In this document: piece by piece, positions 28,221 to 37,304 of the stretch | Numbering within the stretch: the stretch's first letter is position 1 | Layout of the letters: each line of letters opens with the position of its first letter | Assembly: GCF_024721265.1 (NCBI RefSeq) | Contig: NZ_JAMXOC010000002.1 | Coordinates: 215,253-279,252, forward strand | Length of the DNA stretch: 64,000 nt | Direction of reading: 5' to 3' | Origin: Ohessyouella blattaphilus | Lineage (GTDB): Bacteria; Bacillota; Clostridia; Lachnospirales; Lachnospiraceae | Translations under genes and position numbers: made by a program | The notes under the pieces: model-generated | What the model saw: the letters and a program-made list of their open reading frames with translations, nothing else | What the model was told of the DNA's origin: nothing | Databases searched by the model: none

Positions 28221-30269
28221 TTATACTCCTCTGTTCCAATGCCCTTTCGTATAATCTACGCCAGGACCAGTCTGCGCTTCGTTACCTAAAAGCACCTCCC
28301 GGACCTCTTCACCCTCTTCACCTGTGAAGTAATAGAGAAAACCTTGGGGAGAAAGGCGACTGAGTGCTTCTGTCTCCTTTAAGAGACTTAAGATAGCGCT
28401 ATTATAGATTACATTATAGCAGTATTTATCACTATTTTTAACCGGAAATTTTTTCTGATAACGATCCACCAATTCGCCCTCTGTTAAAGTCACCTGCTGA
28501 GCCGTCACCATTAGCGGAATCCGACCATAGACCATCAACACCATGGGGGTATTTAAATCTCTTAGTTCATGGCGATTAAGCTCTAGCGGATAGCTAAGCA
28601 CGTCTACCCCTTGGGCTTTTAAAAACGAAACTGCATACTCGTTAAACGTATAGAGCCTAGGCGAAGCGATAATTTCTCCTTGGTAACCGTTCTCTTTTAG
28701 GTAGGCCAGTTCATCCAGATTATGAATATATACGCCCCTATATTTTTCTAACTGCTTTAGTGCCACTTGCTTTTGGCGACTAGGACGAAAGATAATCGGT
28801 AATTCTAGATAGCCCTTTTCTTCAGCACCTGATAATACCGCTTCTGTGCCGATAAGTTGCTGGTCCCTATCTAGTGAGAGTGCTGCCTCTAACTGGGCTT
28901 TTGTCGATACGTGGATCAAATTTATTTGTGATTGCGACTTTACCACTGGCGCTTTTTCGTTAACAGCTAGCGTTCGCGGCGTTCTTTTAGAAAACCATTC
29001 CTGTTCCCTAAGATAACAGTCTAGCAAGTTATTCTTAAGACTTTTTAAAGCAATACGCCGAATTTCATTAAGAGCACCCATAGCTAAATAAAGCCCTTCA
29101 TCTAAATCGACCTGGATATGCGCAAATACAAACGGGGTGTTGCCCGTCTTTTTTAACCGTTTTTCAACCGCGGCAGCAGATAAGGGCTGATTCATTGCCG
29201 GTGAAGGCACTACCCCATAGACAGTTGCCTCACTCCCGCCACTGCTAACGCGAAAGCAGATCTCCTGACCACTGCGAATAGTTATTATGCCTGTACAAGT
29301 TATTTTTTTCTCAGGGATTTCTTGGGCTTCTATAACCTCCTCAAGTTTCCCTTCTGGACGATTAAGAGAAAGCATACTGCCCTTTTGGCTCTCCTTGTAA
29401 TATCCATTACTATACCCTCGGCGGCGATAAGCACTTTGCAAACTCTTCACATCCGTTTTCGCCACCTGATACTGCTGGGGACTGGCCAAATAAAGATCAA
29501 TATATTTGCGATATATCTTTACCACCTGGTACACATAATCCGGCGACTTCATACGTCCCTCGATTTTGAAAGAGACCACACCCGCCTGAATCAGCTGAGG
29601 AATCAGGTGTAACGTCTCCATATCCTTCATGCTAATTAAGGTCTGTTCACGGTTATCGCCAAGGGAAAAAGGCAAGCGACAAGGCTGAGCACAAGCCCCC
29701 CGATTGCCACTTCTACCACCAAGCATACTACTAAAGAGACACTGTCCGGAGTAGCCGACGCACATCGCTCCGTGAATAAAGCATTCCAGCTCAATATCCA
29801 CCGCCTCCTTAATCTCTCTCACTTCCTCTAAGGTTAGTTCCCTAGCCGGTACAATCCGGGTTAAGCCGTAATCCTTAAGAAGTTGGGCTCCGTATTTCGT
29901 CGTTAAGCTCATCTGGGTACTTGCGTGAATTGGTAGTCCTGGAAACTCTTCGTGAATCAGTTTGACTATACCTAGGTCTTGAACGATGACCCCATCGATT
30001 CCCGCCTCGTAATAAGGGGTTAAAAACTCGCGAAACTCCTCTAACTCTCGTTCTTTGATTAAGGTATTTACTGTCAAATAGATCTGCTTTCCATACAAAT
30101 GGGCATAGGAAATTCCCGCTAGCAAATCCTCCGTCTCCGGATTCTTAGCAAACGCCCTGGCCCCAAACTTCTGGCCACCTATATAGACCGCATCTGCACC
30201 GGCGCTAATTGCTGCCTTAAGGCTAGCAATTGACCCCGCTGGTGCGAGTAACTCTACCTTTCTCTTCAT
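28221..30269 (-). CDS. U32 family peptidase-like protein (YegQ/RlhA-type)
   Basis: 682 residues from the ATG at 30269; an in-frame GTG at 30278 lies on the ribosome-binding site. N-terminal VELLAPAGSIASLKAAISAGADAVYIGG, the cluster-binding GAMCVGYSGQCLFSS and GACAQPCRLPF (four Cys), and the YRRRGYSNGYY region are diagnostic. The U32 member RlhA hydroxylates C2501 of 23S rRNA, so an RNA-modifying role is more likely than proteolysis. It follows zapA in an otherwise cell-division/envelope cluster. Confidence 0.92.
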   Translation of the reverse strand: MKRKVELLAPAGSIASLKAAISAGADAVYIGGQKFGARAFAKNPETEDLLAGISYAHLYGKQIYLTVNTLIKERELEEFREFLTPYYEAGIDGVIVQDLGIVKLIHEEFPGLPIHASTQMSLTTKYGAQLLKDYGLTRIVPARELTLEEVREIKEAVDIELECFIHGAMCVGYSGQCLFSSMLGGRSGNRGACAQPCRLPFSLGDNREQTLISMKDMETLHLIPQLIQAGVVSFKIEGRMKSPDYVYQVVKIYRKYIDLYLASPQQYQVAKTDVKSLQSAYRRRGYSNGYYKESQKGSMLSLNRPEGKLEEVIEAQEIPEKKITCTGIITIRSGQEICFRVSSGGSEATVYGVVPSPAMNQPLSAAAVEKRLKKTGNTPFVFAHIQVDLDEGLYLAMGALNEIRRIALKSLKNNLLDCYLREQEWFSKRTPRTLAVNEKAPVVKSQSQINLIHVSTKAQLEAALSLDRDQQLIGTEAVLSGAEEKGYLELPIIFRPSRQKQVALKQLEKYRGVYIHNLDELAYLKENGYQGEIIASPRLYTFNEYAVSFLKAQGVDVLSYPLELNRHELRDLNTPMVLMVYGRIPLMVTAQQVTLTEGELVDRYQKKFPVKNSDKYCYNVIYNSAILSLLKETEALSRLSPQGFLYYFTGEEGEEVREVLLGNEAQTGPGVDYTKGHWNRGV

Positions 30270-30308
30270 ACAAACCACCTTTTAATTAAATCAACGTTCT
30301 ATTACGTA

Positions 30309-30335
30309 AGAAGGACATGCTTTGCATGTCCTTCT
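30309..30335. terminator. Strong 12-bp hairpin between zapA and the U32 gene
   Basis: AGAAGGACATGC, loop TTT, GCATGTCCTTCT: a perfect stem. Only a weak T-run follows on the minus strand, so it may act as partial terminator or as a 3'-end stabiliser for the zapA message. Confidence 0.5.
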
Positions 30336-30342
30336 AAATTTC

Positions 30343-30744
30343 TTAACCTTTTAATTGTGTTTCTAACTTGACGATGCGCATTTGCAGCTCTTTGTTTTCT
30401 TCTTTCAGCTTATCCATCGTCTTTTCCGCATTCTCTAGTTTAATCTGAGCCGAGATAAGTTCATGCTTCAAATCGTACATCTCCTTATCCTTCGTCTCAA
30501 TATCCGTCTCTAACGTACCACCTTGTTTTCTGGCTTTAAAGTAGTCATCGGCTATATTTAGCGCTAACAAAATACTGCGGGTCTCGGCATTCTGCTTGCG
30601 ATAACCCTCACTATTACTACACTCCTCGATTTTATGATTTAAATAGCTGGAAACCTTCTGAAGATAATCTTCACTTTCAAATCCACTAAGTGTAAAGACT
30701 TTTCCGCCAATTAAGACTTCGGTGAAATTCTTTGATGATGCCAT
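30343..30744 (-). CDS. zapA: Cell division protein ZapA
   Basis: 133 residues. The ZapA globular head is seen in VLIGGKVFTLSGFESEDYLQKVSSYLNHKI and ILLALNIADDYFKAR, followed by a long coiled coil to the C-terminus (ENAEKTMDKLKEENKELQM). ZapA bundles FtsZ filaments at the division site. AGGAGG precedes the ATG; ruvB ends about 70 nt upstream. Confidence 0.93.
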   Translation of the reverse strand: MASSKNFTEVLIGGKVFTLSGFESEDYLQKVSSYLNHKIEECSNSEGYRKQNAETRSILLALNIADDYFKARKQGGTLETDIETKDKEMYDLKHELISAQIKLENAEKTMDKLKEENKELQMRIVKLETQLKG

Positions 30745-30815
30745 AAGTGCCTCCTCATTGCTTTTTCATCTCTAAAAATCATTATAAACTAAATTGTGTG
30801 AAAAAACTACCATTT

Positions 30816-31817
30816 TTAGACATTTTCCCTAGGAATGCCTAAATGGCGATAGGCTTTATCCATTACCAGGCGCCCTCTTGGGGTCCGCTGAATAAACCCG
30901 TTCTTTAGCAAATAGGGTTCGTAGACATCTTCAATCGTCCCCGCATCCTCTCCTAAGGAAGCCGAAAGGGTATCAAGACCCACTGGTCCCCCTGCAAATT
31001 TATCAATCATAACCTGAAGTAGTTCTCTATCCGTCTGATCAAGTCCCTCTTTATCCACATCAAGTAAATCTAAGGCATAATCAGCCACCTTCGCATCAAT
31101 ATGTCCTTCATACTTAACCTGAGCAAAATCGCGAACCCTTTTAAGCAAACGGTTAGCAAGTCTAGGTGTCCCTCTTGAACGCTTTGCTAGCGCTGTCGCT
31201 CCCGCATCATCAATGCCTACTTCTAGCACACCGGCTGAGCGCTTAATAATCGTCTCCAGCTCAGGAACTGTATAGAACTCCATTCGATGTACAACTCCGA
31301 AGCGGTCTCTTAAAGGGGCTGTTAACATCCCCGCTCTTGTGGTGGCGCCGATTAGCGTAAACTTCGGCAAATCAAGACGAATTGACCGGGCTGTGGCACC
31401 TTTTCCTATCATGATATCGATGGCATAATCTTCCATCGCTGGGTATAGTACCTCTTCTACCTGTCGATTTAGGCGATGAATCTCATCTACAAAGAGCACA
31501 TCATTCTCCGCTAAGTTATTAAGGATAGCCGCCATCTCCCCTGGCTTTTCAATCGCCGGTCCTGACGTAACCTTTAAGTGAACGCCCATCTCCTTGGCAA
31601 TAATACCTGCTAGCGTCGTCTTCCCAAGTCCCGGTGGTCCGTAGAATAAGACGTGATCAAGGGCTTCACTGCGGCCCTTCGCCGCCTCAATATAGACCTT
31701 TAAAATCTCCTTGGCCTTCTCTTGTCCGATATATTCATCCAGGCTTTCCGGTCGTAAGTTGTTCTCAATCCGGACATCTTCCTCGATATTTTCCGTCGTA
31801 ATAATTCGCTTCTTCAC
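30816..31817 (-). CDS. ruvB: Holliday junction helicase subunit RuvB
   Basis: 333 residues. Walker [16 protein letters not shown] near residues 60-74, Walker [11 protein letters not shown], sensor TTRAG and the C-terminal winged helix ([10 protein letters not shown]). RuvB hexamers drive branch migration with RuvA, encoded 16 nt upstream. No ruvC is seen; RecU at 4.0 kb is the resolvase, as normal in Firmicutes. Confidence 0.97.
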   Translation of the reverse strand: MKKRIITTENIEEDVRIENNLRPESLDEYIGQEKAKEILKVYIEAAKGRSEALDHVLFYGPPGLGKTTLAGIIAKEMGVHLKVTSGPAIEKPGEMAAILNNLAENDVLFVDEIHRLNRQVEEVLYPAMEDYAIDIMIGKGATARSIRLDLPKFTLIGATTRAGMLTAPLRDRFGVVHRMEFYTVPELETIIKRSAGVLEVGIDDAGATALAKRSRGTPRLANRLLKRVRDFAQVKYEGHIDAKVADYALDLLDVDKEGLDQTDRELLQVMIDKFAGGPVGLDTLSASLGEDAGTIEDVYEPYLLKNGFIQRTPRGRLVMDKAYRHLGIPRENV

Positions 31818-31833
31818 AGCAATTCCCCTTATC

Positions 31834-32436
31834 TTAACCGATTATATTTTTCAGTGCCAGCTTAAGCAGCGCCTCGACCTCAAGTTCATCGGCATTCGCC
31901 ACCTTTTTAACCGCCTTTAAGGCTTCCGAATTACCGTATCCTAAAGCCACAAGGGCTTGCACGGCCTCGGCTGTCTTTTCATTATCAGATGAGACGGCAA
32001 AATCCACGTCCCCATCCCCTCTTAGGGTGTCCTCGATATTTACCTTATCAGCTAATTCGATAATCAGCTTTTCCGCAGTCTTTTTCCCCACACCTGGAGC
32101 CTTGGCGATAGCCTTAGCGTCTTTACCGATAATCGCGAAACGCAGTTCATCCGGTGTCATAATGGAAAGGATTGCTAAGCCCCCCTTAGGACCAATGCCA
32201 CTAACGCCGATTAAGAGCTTAAAGATATCCAAATCATCTCGCGTTAGAAAGCCAAAGAGCTGCATCGCATCCTCTTTTACATTTAGATAGGTATGCACCT
32301 TCACCTCATCGTGAAGACCACCTAAGCGGCTAATCGCTTCATTAGCCATAAAGAGACCGTAGCCGATGCCACCGTTCTCGATTACCACATAGCCGTCATA
32401 GACAGCCACTAAATCTCCCTTAATATAATTAATCAT
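31834..32436 (-). CDS. ruvA: Holliday junction DNA-binding subunit RuvA
   Basis: 200 residues, full length. OB domain at the N-terminus ([27 protein letters not shown]), two helix-hairpin-helix motifs ([29 protein letters not shown]) and the C-terminal RuvB-contact domain ([14 protein letters not shown]). Its start overlaps the Gx transporter stop by 4 nt. Confidence 0.96.
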   Translation of the reverse strand: MINYIKGDLVAVYDGYVVIENGGIGYGLFMANEAISRLGGLHDEVKVHTYLNVKEDAMQLFGFLTRDDLDIFKLLIGVSGIGPKGGLAILSIMTPDELRFAIIGKDAKAIAKAPGVGKKTAEKLIIELADKVNIEDTLRGDGDVDFAVSSDNEKTAEAVQALVALGYGNSEALKAVKKVANADELEVEALLKLALKNIIG

Positions 32437-32933
32437 CTTCCACTTCCCCTTATCTGTTTTAATCTACCCAGGACGCTCCAGGCGACGACGCCGAGCACAA
32501 ACCCTGTCACTAATCCGGCAATCAGTAATACTGGTAAATAATAAATCACCTGTCTCGTAGAAACCATGACCGCCGCTACCATCAGCTGACCTAAATTGTG
32601 AAACACGCCACCGGCAATGCTGACACCGACTACTGTGTTACGGCCAATTCGCTTTAGTAGAAGCATCACTAGAAGGCTTAAAAGCGCACCGCCTAGACTG
32701 TACCATAGAGACGCCATATTGCCGAAAGTAAAGCCTGTTAACAGTACCTTCAGAACATCCAAGGCAATCACTTCACCTAGCGGAAATAGATATATTGCGA
32801 TTACGATAACCAGATTTGCCAGGCCTAGCTTGATTCCTGGAATGCCAAATCCTAAAGGCACTAAGCGCTCTACGTACCCAAGGATAAAAGCTAGGGCTAA
32901 AAGTAGGCCAAATTGTGATATTTTCTTCGTCAT
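32433..32933 (-). CDS. Gx transporter family membrane protein
   Basis: 166 residues, about five membrane segments. LGYVERLVPLGFGIPGIKLGLANLV and DVLKVLLTGFTFGN are characteristic of the family once called heptaprenyl diphosphate synthase component I; members resemble ECF-type substrate-binding S components. In many Clostridia it adjoins a NusG-II protein and ApbE/Rnf genes, as here. Transported substrate unknown. Confidence 0.87.
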   Translation of the reverse strand: MTKKISQFGLLLALAFILGYVERLVPLGFGIPGIKLGLANLVIVIAIYLFPLGEVIALDVLKVLLTGFTFGNMASLWYSLGGALLSLLVMLLLKRIGRNTVVGVSIAGGVFHNLGQLMVAAVMVSTRQVIYYLPVLLIAGLVTGFVLGVVAWSVLGRLKQIRGSGR

Positions 32934-32941
32934 GGCATCTC

Positions 32942-33322
32942 CTAATTCGTAGTGCTATCAAGCTCGCTTAACTGGTCACTTTCCACCGTGACTACCACTT
33001 TATGAGGTAAGCAGATAATACTCTCACCATTCTTGGAAATCGGTTTATGATTCACGCATAAATGATCCGGGCAAGTGGCCGTAATCATCTTCGCTTGACC
33101 GTCCTTAATTCTTAATGTGTTTTTCCCGCCGAGAATCTGGACTTCCTGATCTGTCTTTAACGAATATGTGCCAGTCTCCTTGCCTTCTACTTGAATCCTT
33201 ACCTGCCCGCCTGCTTTAGCCGCAAATACAGTCCCAGCAAAAATCCCCCCGGCAACTAAGACAATCACCAATATTAAGATTACATCGTAGCGATTTAAAT
33301 AGCGTTTTATCGTTTTCATCAT
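32942..33322 (-). CDS. NusG domain II-containing exported protein
   Basis: 126 residues: one membrane segment (about 13-35) and an extracytoplasmic NusG-domain-II-like beta domain (about 40-126). CPDHLCVNHKPISKNGESIICLPHKVVV holds three Cys in a spacing often seen in this family. Homologues accompany Gx transporter and ApbE/Rnf genes and may assist redox or flavinylation chemistry outside the membrane, an inference from context. Confidence 0.85.
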   Translation of the reverse strand: MMKTIKRYLNRYDVILILVIVLVAGGIFAGTVFAAKAGGQVRIQVEGKETGTYSLKTDQEVQILGGKNTLRIKDGQAKMITATCPDHLCVNHKPISKNGESIICLPHKVVVTVESDQLSELDSTTN

Positions 33323-33368
33323 CGTCCCTCTTCCTTAGCATTCTAGCACAGCAATGAGACAAAAGCAA

Positions 33369-33409
33369 CCAAGTGTTCGATTGCGATAAAGAGGAACACT
33401 TGGTATACT
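33369..33409 (+). promoter_or_regulatory. apbE promoter with a perfect 10-bp inverted repeat across the -35 box
   Basis: TTGCGA (33381-33386), 17 nt, TATACT (33404-33409). CCAAGTGTTC (33369-33378) and GAACACTTGG (33394-33403) flank the -35 box, so a bound protein would block or replace polymerase contact. The apbE ATG is only 9 nt past the -10 box, leaving almost no 5' leader. Confidence 0.75.
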
Positions 33410-33418
33410 TTTATCACT

Positions 33419-34375
33419 ATGAAAAAACTATTATTATCACTAATTATTTGTTCACTATTTCTATGCAGTAGCTGTTCCACGCCGGATGCGGTGACCAATA
33501 TTCAAGGAATGTATTTTGATACGGTGGTTACGATTTCGCTTTATGACAGGGAAAGTGCTAAGTTAAGTCCAGAAATCGAAGCCCTTTGCCAAAAATACGA
33601 TGATCTACTATCCAAAACTAACGAAGAAAGCGATATTTTTCGTTTAAATCACAGCGGAGGTACTCCCGTCGAAGTGGATGCGGGGACGGCTGAGCTCTTA
33701 ACCTTAGCCAAGTCATACGCTGCCATGACCGATGGCTGCTTTAACCCGGCCCTGGGAAGCGTGACGAGCCTCTGGGATTTTAAAGACAAAAAAACAGTGC
33801 CCTCTAGCGCTGATTTAGAAGTAGCGCTAGAGAACACCAATTATCAAGATCTGCAAATTGATGGGCAAACGATCACCTTAAACAATCCTTTGATGCAAGT
33901 AGATATAGGCGGTATCGCTAAGGGTTACATCGCTGATAAAATAAAAGATTATCTGCTCTCTAAAGGTGTGGAAAACGCCTTGATTAACCTCGGCGGGAAT
34001 GTCCTCGCTATTGGTGAAAAACCAGGGGGCAGCCCCTTTAAAATCGGTATTCAAAACCCTCAGGAAGAGACTGGTGAAGCCTTAGCTGTTGCCGAAATTG
34101 ACAACGAAAGCGTAGTTACCTCCGGTACCTACCAGCGTTTCTTCGAACAAGATGGTATTCGCTACCATCATCTCCTTGATCCAGCTACCGGTTATCCGGC
34201 AGATAATGACTTAGAAAGCGTTAGTATTATCTGCGATTCATCCACAATGGCAGATGCTCTTAGTACAGCCTGCTTTGTTATGGGCTATGAAAAAGGCGCT
34301 GCCTTTATCGAAAGCCTTGAGGACGTTCAAGGAATCTTCATCACTAAAGATTTGGTAGTCCATAAAATCGACTAA
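33419..34375 (+). CDS. apbE: FAD:protein FMN transferase ApbE (lipoprotein)
   Basis: 318 residues. A lipoprotein signal (KKLLLSLIICSLFLCSSC) is followed by the ApbE domain: GMYFDTVVTISLY, GCFNPALGSVTSLWDF, VDIGGIAKGYIADKI, NLGGNVLAIG and HHLLDPATGYPA. ApbE uses FAD to attach FMN to Ser/Thr in DxxxSGA[TS] motifs outside the membrane. Targets are nearby: RnfG and RnfD each have SGAT. No ribosome-binding site precedes the ATG, and the promoter position predicts a nearly leaderless message. Confidence 0.95.
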   Translation: MKKLLLSLIICSLFLCSSCSTPDAVTNIQGMYFDTVVTISLYDRESAKLSPEIEALCQKYDDLLSKTNEESDIFRLNHSGGTPVEVDAGTAELLTLAKSYAAMTDGCFNPALGSVTSLWDFKDKKTVPSSADLEVALENTNYQDLQIDGQTITLNNPLMQVDIGGIAKGYIADKIKDYLLSKGVENALINLGGNVLAIGEKPGGSPFKIGIQNPQEETGEALAVAEIDNESVVTSGTYQRFFEQDGIRYHHLLDPATGYPADNDLESVSIICDSSTMADALSTACFVMGYEKGAAFIESLEDVQGIFITKDLVVHKID

Positions 34376-36198
34376 TTAACCGCAAGGGGCGTCACCTCAT
34401 CTCCGGGAATCACTGGGTGGATTTCCGGATACCCTTTTTTGCCCTTCACCGAAGGTAGAGCTTCTCTTGGTACAATGAGTCCCTCTTCCCCAATGGTAAC
34501 GGCTACTATGTTACGGCTACTTGCTGTCACGGTTTCTTCACTGCCAAAGGTACCAGCATAGACGAAAGATTCACTTTCTAAGCTATCTGTAATCAGCGTT
34601 GGCGTGTAGGTATACACAATCGTTAAGGTGTCCTTGTCTGGGTTTAGCTGGGTGGTAATCTGTAACTCCTCACCGTTTAAACGGTAATCTTCTCCAGGAG
34701 CTAATACTTTCTTATTCTTAAGAACCTGAAGCCCAGTCGCACCTCGCGTAAATAATTCGTTCTCAATACGGATGCCTTCTAAGACACCATTTCCTGCATT
34801 TTCAATCTTAAGGGTGTAATTAACAGGTGTCCCTAGAGAAACCTCTTTCTTATCGGTGGTCTGCGTAAGCTTTACCTTGCTTACCGTTGGCTCTTTAACC
34901 AGCAGGCCTACCGTAGCATCTGTGGACACTTCTGTGCCCCGTTCACTGCCTAAGGCTCTAACTATTGCCTCATTTTCATATTCCCCAAGACCTTCCATAC
35001 GGATAGCAAAGGTAACCACTAGCTTTTCTGCTACCGGTAGACTTTCAAGAAGCGTAATCTCACCACCAGTATTATCGTTTGCAAAGGTATAATCCTTGGC
35101 AAGCGATAACTCCTCTTTCCCCTTCTTCACTTTCAGTGAATCTTCCTCAAAATGGTAGCTTTGACCGATATACGTCTTCAAATACTTGTCGCTTATCCTA
35201 ATCTCCTTCAGTTCATCACTACCGGTATTCGTTACCGTTAATTTGTAAATCACGGTGCTTCCAATGGCCGCGTCCTCTTTACTGCTATGTTCGGCGCTAA
35301 GGGCTACCTCCGGATGTAGGGGCGTAGATACTGGCACCGAATGAGTAAGAGTGTCATATACCTTCACCTCAGGAGTACCCACTTGCTCGCCTTCAAGCAC
35401 CACATCACTTTCGTAGGCTCTTGCTTCTTCCGGCGTAAACGCAAACTCAATACGAACGATTTCATTAACTAATAACGGCTTAAGCAAGGTAATCGTCCCT
35501 GTCTCTAAATCGAATTCATAATCAACCCAAGGTAGAAGCGCTTCTTCTGCCTCGTCTTTCTTCTTAAAGAGATTTAATCCCTGACCCGGTGCCTCTAAGT
35601 CGTAATTAACTAAGGCTTTATCGGAAACCTTTAGGGCGGTTAAATCTACCTGTCCTTTATTGATTACCTTAATGCTCTCAGTTACCAACTCACCTACAAG
35701 AACATGCCCAGAGGCGCTACTCTTTTCTAGTTTGACATTACCGCCTAATTGGGCATTTCTAAAGGTAATAACCCCATCCCCGGAAGCAATCCGCCCATTT
35801 TCACACTCGATCTCTCTTACGGTTTGCTCCAAAAGCCAGCCATTTAAAGATGACTTCTTATCGTCGTTCACCCAAGTTTCCTGAGTTACCTTGATGACAC
35901 CAGTGTAATTCGGAATTAGCGACTCAATGGCAACTTCCTGTTTTCCCTGATAAAAGGTAACCTCACCGTTTTTTGTTTCCTTGGTTTCGATAATCAGTTC
36001 TTCACTCTTTTCCGTCTCCTCTGTCTCCTGAACGGTTATCTTAAGCTTAAAACGAGCGGCCAAGTTACTTTCAACAATCATCTCTATCTTTGGCGTTGTA
36101 CCTTCTTTGTCATCAGGTATCGCTTCGTCTGCGTAAACCGACAAGGAAATGAGTAACCAACCAAGTGTACACAAAAATATACTTTTTAAATATTTCAC
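34372..36198 (-). CDS. Secreted DUF11-repeat surface protein
   Basis: 608 residues from a GTG start with GGGGGA upstream. A signal peptide (about 1-23, ending SVYA) precedes a large beta-rich region with at least three DUF11-like modules, seen as STVIYKLTVTNTGSDELKEI near 318 and TPVNYTLKIENAGNGVLEGI near 450, each followed by an asymmetric spacer and a VTFAI/LTIVYTYT strand. No sortase motif or C-terminal membrane segment is present, so it is secreted or held non-covalently. Converges on apbE with a 4-nt overlap. Adhesive or scaffold role is an inference. Confidence 0.85.
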   Translation of the reverse strand: MKYLKSIFLCTLGWLLISLSVYADEAIPDDKEGTTPKIEMIVESNLAARFKLKITVQETEETEKSEELIIETKETKNGEVTFYQGKQEVAIESLIPNYTGVIKVTQETWVNDDKKSSLNGWLLEQTVREIECENGRIASGDGVITFRNAQLGGNVKLEKSSASGHVLVGELVTESIKVINKGQVDLTALKVSDKALVNYDLEAPGQGLNLFKKKDEAEEALLPWVDYEFDLETGTITLLKPLLVNEIVRIEFAFTPEEARAYESDVVLEGEQVGTPEVKVYDTLTHSVPVSTPLHPEVALSAEHSSKEDAAIGSTVIYKLTVTNTGSDELKEIRISDKYLKTYIGQSYHFEEDSLKVKKGKEELSLAKDYTFANDNTGGEITLLESLPVAEKLVVTFAIRMEGLGEYENEAIVRALGSERGTEVSTDATVGLLVKEPTVSKVKLTQTTDKKEVSLGTPVNYTLKIENAGNGVLEGIRIENELFTRGATGLQVLKNKKVLAPGEDYRLNGEELQITTQLNPDKDTLTIVYTYTPTLITDSLESESFVYAGTFGSEETVTASSRNIVAVTIGEEGLIVPREALPSVKGKKGYPEIHPVIPGDEVTPLAVN

Positions 36199-36303
36199 AT
36201 CACTTCCCCCTTCACATTTCTTTGTATCTACTATATCAAGAAATAGTCACAGATGGGTCACTAATATTCTGAATTTTTCGTAAAAAAGATTTCAGAAATA
36301 TAA

Positions 36304-36336
36304 AAAGGTTCTTGGGCATATTTCCCAAGAACCTTT
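36304..36336 (-). terminator. Intrinsic terminator of the Q/Y-rich membrane protein gene
   Basis: A perfect 13-bp stem, AAAGGTTCTTGGG against CCCAAGAACCTTT with a 7-nt loop, followed on the minus strand by TTTTTATA. It lies 8 nt after the stop codon. Confidence 0.92.
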
Positions 36337-36344
36337 CACACTTT

Positions 36345-36821
36345 CTAATATCCGTAAGAACCGATACCAGCAAAGATAGCGGCACCAAAAATGGCGATAA
36401 ACAAGATATATAATATTAAAGCAATTGCTGACATAACAAGTCCGGCACGGCAGAAGTTTCTTCTGTTGATGTTACCTGTACTTGAGAATGCCCATACAAA
36501 ATACATTACAATACCTACACAAGGAACCATCAGGACAATTAAAGTTAATAACCAATCCTTCATCTCCATAGGACTCTTATCTAAGTTAGCATCCTTATCA
36601 AACGTTGGTTGCTGTTGATACTGTTGTTGGTATGGTTGTTGATACTGTTGTTGTTGATATTGCTGTTGGTATTGTTGTTGAGGCTGTGGTTCTGGTGTTA
36701 CCTCCGGCGCTGGTGCTGCCTCAGGTGTTGCCTCTGGGGTTACATTTGCATTAGGATCGTTGTAAACATTGTATTGATCCTGATTCTCATTGTTCATTCC
36801 ATTATTTTCATTATTTTCCAT
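36345..36821 (-). CDS. Q/Y-rich membrane protein with two C-terminal membrane segments
   Basis: 158 residues from the ATG at 36821, with GGAG 8 nt upstream; the longer frame is untranslated leader. The cytoplasmic half is disordered: Asn-rich start (ENNENNGMNNENQDQ), a Pro/Glu spacer (TPEATPEAAPAPEV), then a tract of alternating Q and Y resembling prion-like domains. Two membrane segments follow (about 88-112 and 122-150). Such proteins with a short hydrophobic C-terminal module are common in Lachnospiraceae; function unknown. Confidence 0.82.
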   Translation of the reverse strand: MENNENNGMNNENQDQYNVYNDPNANVTPEATPEAAPAPEVTPEPQPQQQYQQQYQQQQYQQPYQQQYQQQPTFDKDANLDKSPMEMKDWLLTLIVLMVPCVGIVMYFVWAFSSTGNINRRNFCRAGLVMSAIALILYILFIAIFGAAIFAGIGSYGY

Positions 36822-36890
36822 AGTCATTTCTCCTATCATTTTTTCTTTCTTAAGAATATCATAATATGATATCCTACGCAATCTTTTCTC

Positions 36891-37304
36891 TTATCCCAGG
36901 CTATTCCCGAGAATATTTTGATAGTAAAACGACATTGGCGGTTCTCCAGGAAAATACCGATACATTCGGTAAATATAATAAATAAGGCTAAGGACAACCA
37001 TAATTATAAAAATATAGACTACACCTTTGCCAATTCTCTCCTTTTTAAGGTAGCGCTTAATAAATAGATAAATCGCCATGACCGCTAAAGGAAAGATAAA
37101 GGCATGATAGTAAAGAGCCTCTTGAAAATCTAAACGTAGCAAGGCGAGCGCCGCCCTTGTCATGCCACACGCTGCGCAAGGGTAGCCGGTAATTAGGACA
37201 ATCGGGCAAAGATTGTGAAAAAACACCTTCATAATCAGCAAATAGGCAATTACCGAAATAATTGCCCATTTTTGCTGCTTGATATCATCTATTAATCTAG
37301 ACAT
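36891..37304 (-). CDS. DUF2752 membrane protein
   Basis: 137 residues from the ATG at 37304; the longer frame extends into rnfB without a site. Three membrane segments. The family motif ITGYPCAACGMTRA, with two Cys, lies near residues 38-51. The start overlaps rnfB by 8 nt, so it is the tail gene of the rnf operon. Function unknown; the conserved Cys pair could be redox-active. Confidence 0.85.
   Translation of the reverse strand: MSRLIDDIKQQKWAIISVIAYLLIMKVFFHNLCPIVLITGYPCAACGMTRAALALLRLDFQEALYYHAFIFPLAVMAIYLFIKRYLKKERIGKGVVYIFIIMVVLSLIYYIYRMYRYFPGEPPMSFYYQNILGNSLG

Noticed and set aside
36609..36869. Plus-strand frame encoding an almost pure Leu/Ile/Val/Trp stretch
   Set aside because: Antisense of the Q/Y-rich and Asn-rich tract; CAA and TAT codons read backward give Leu and Ile. 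No start signal.
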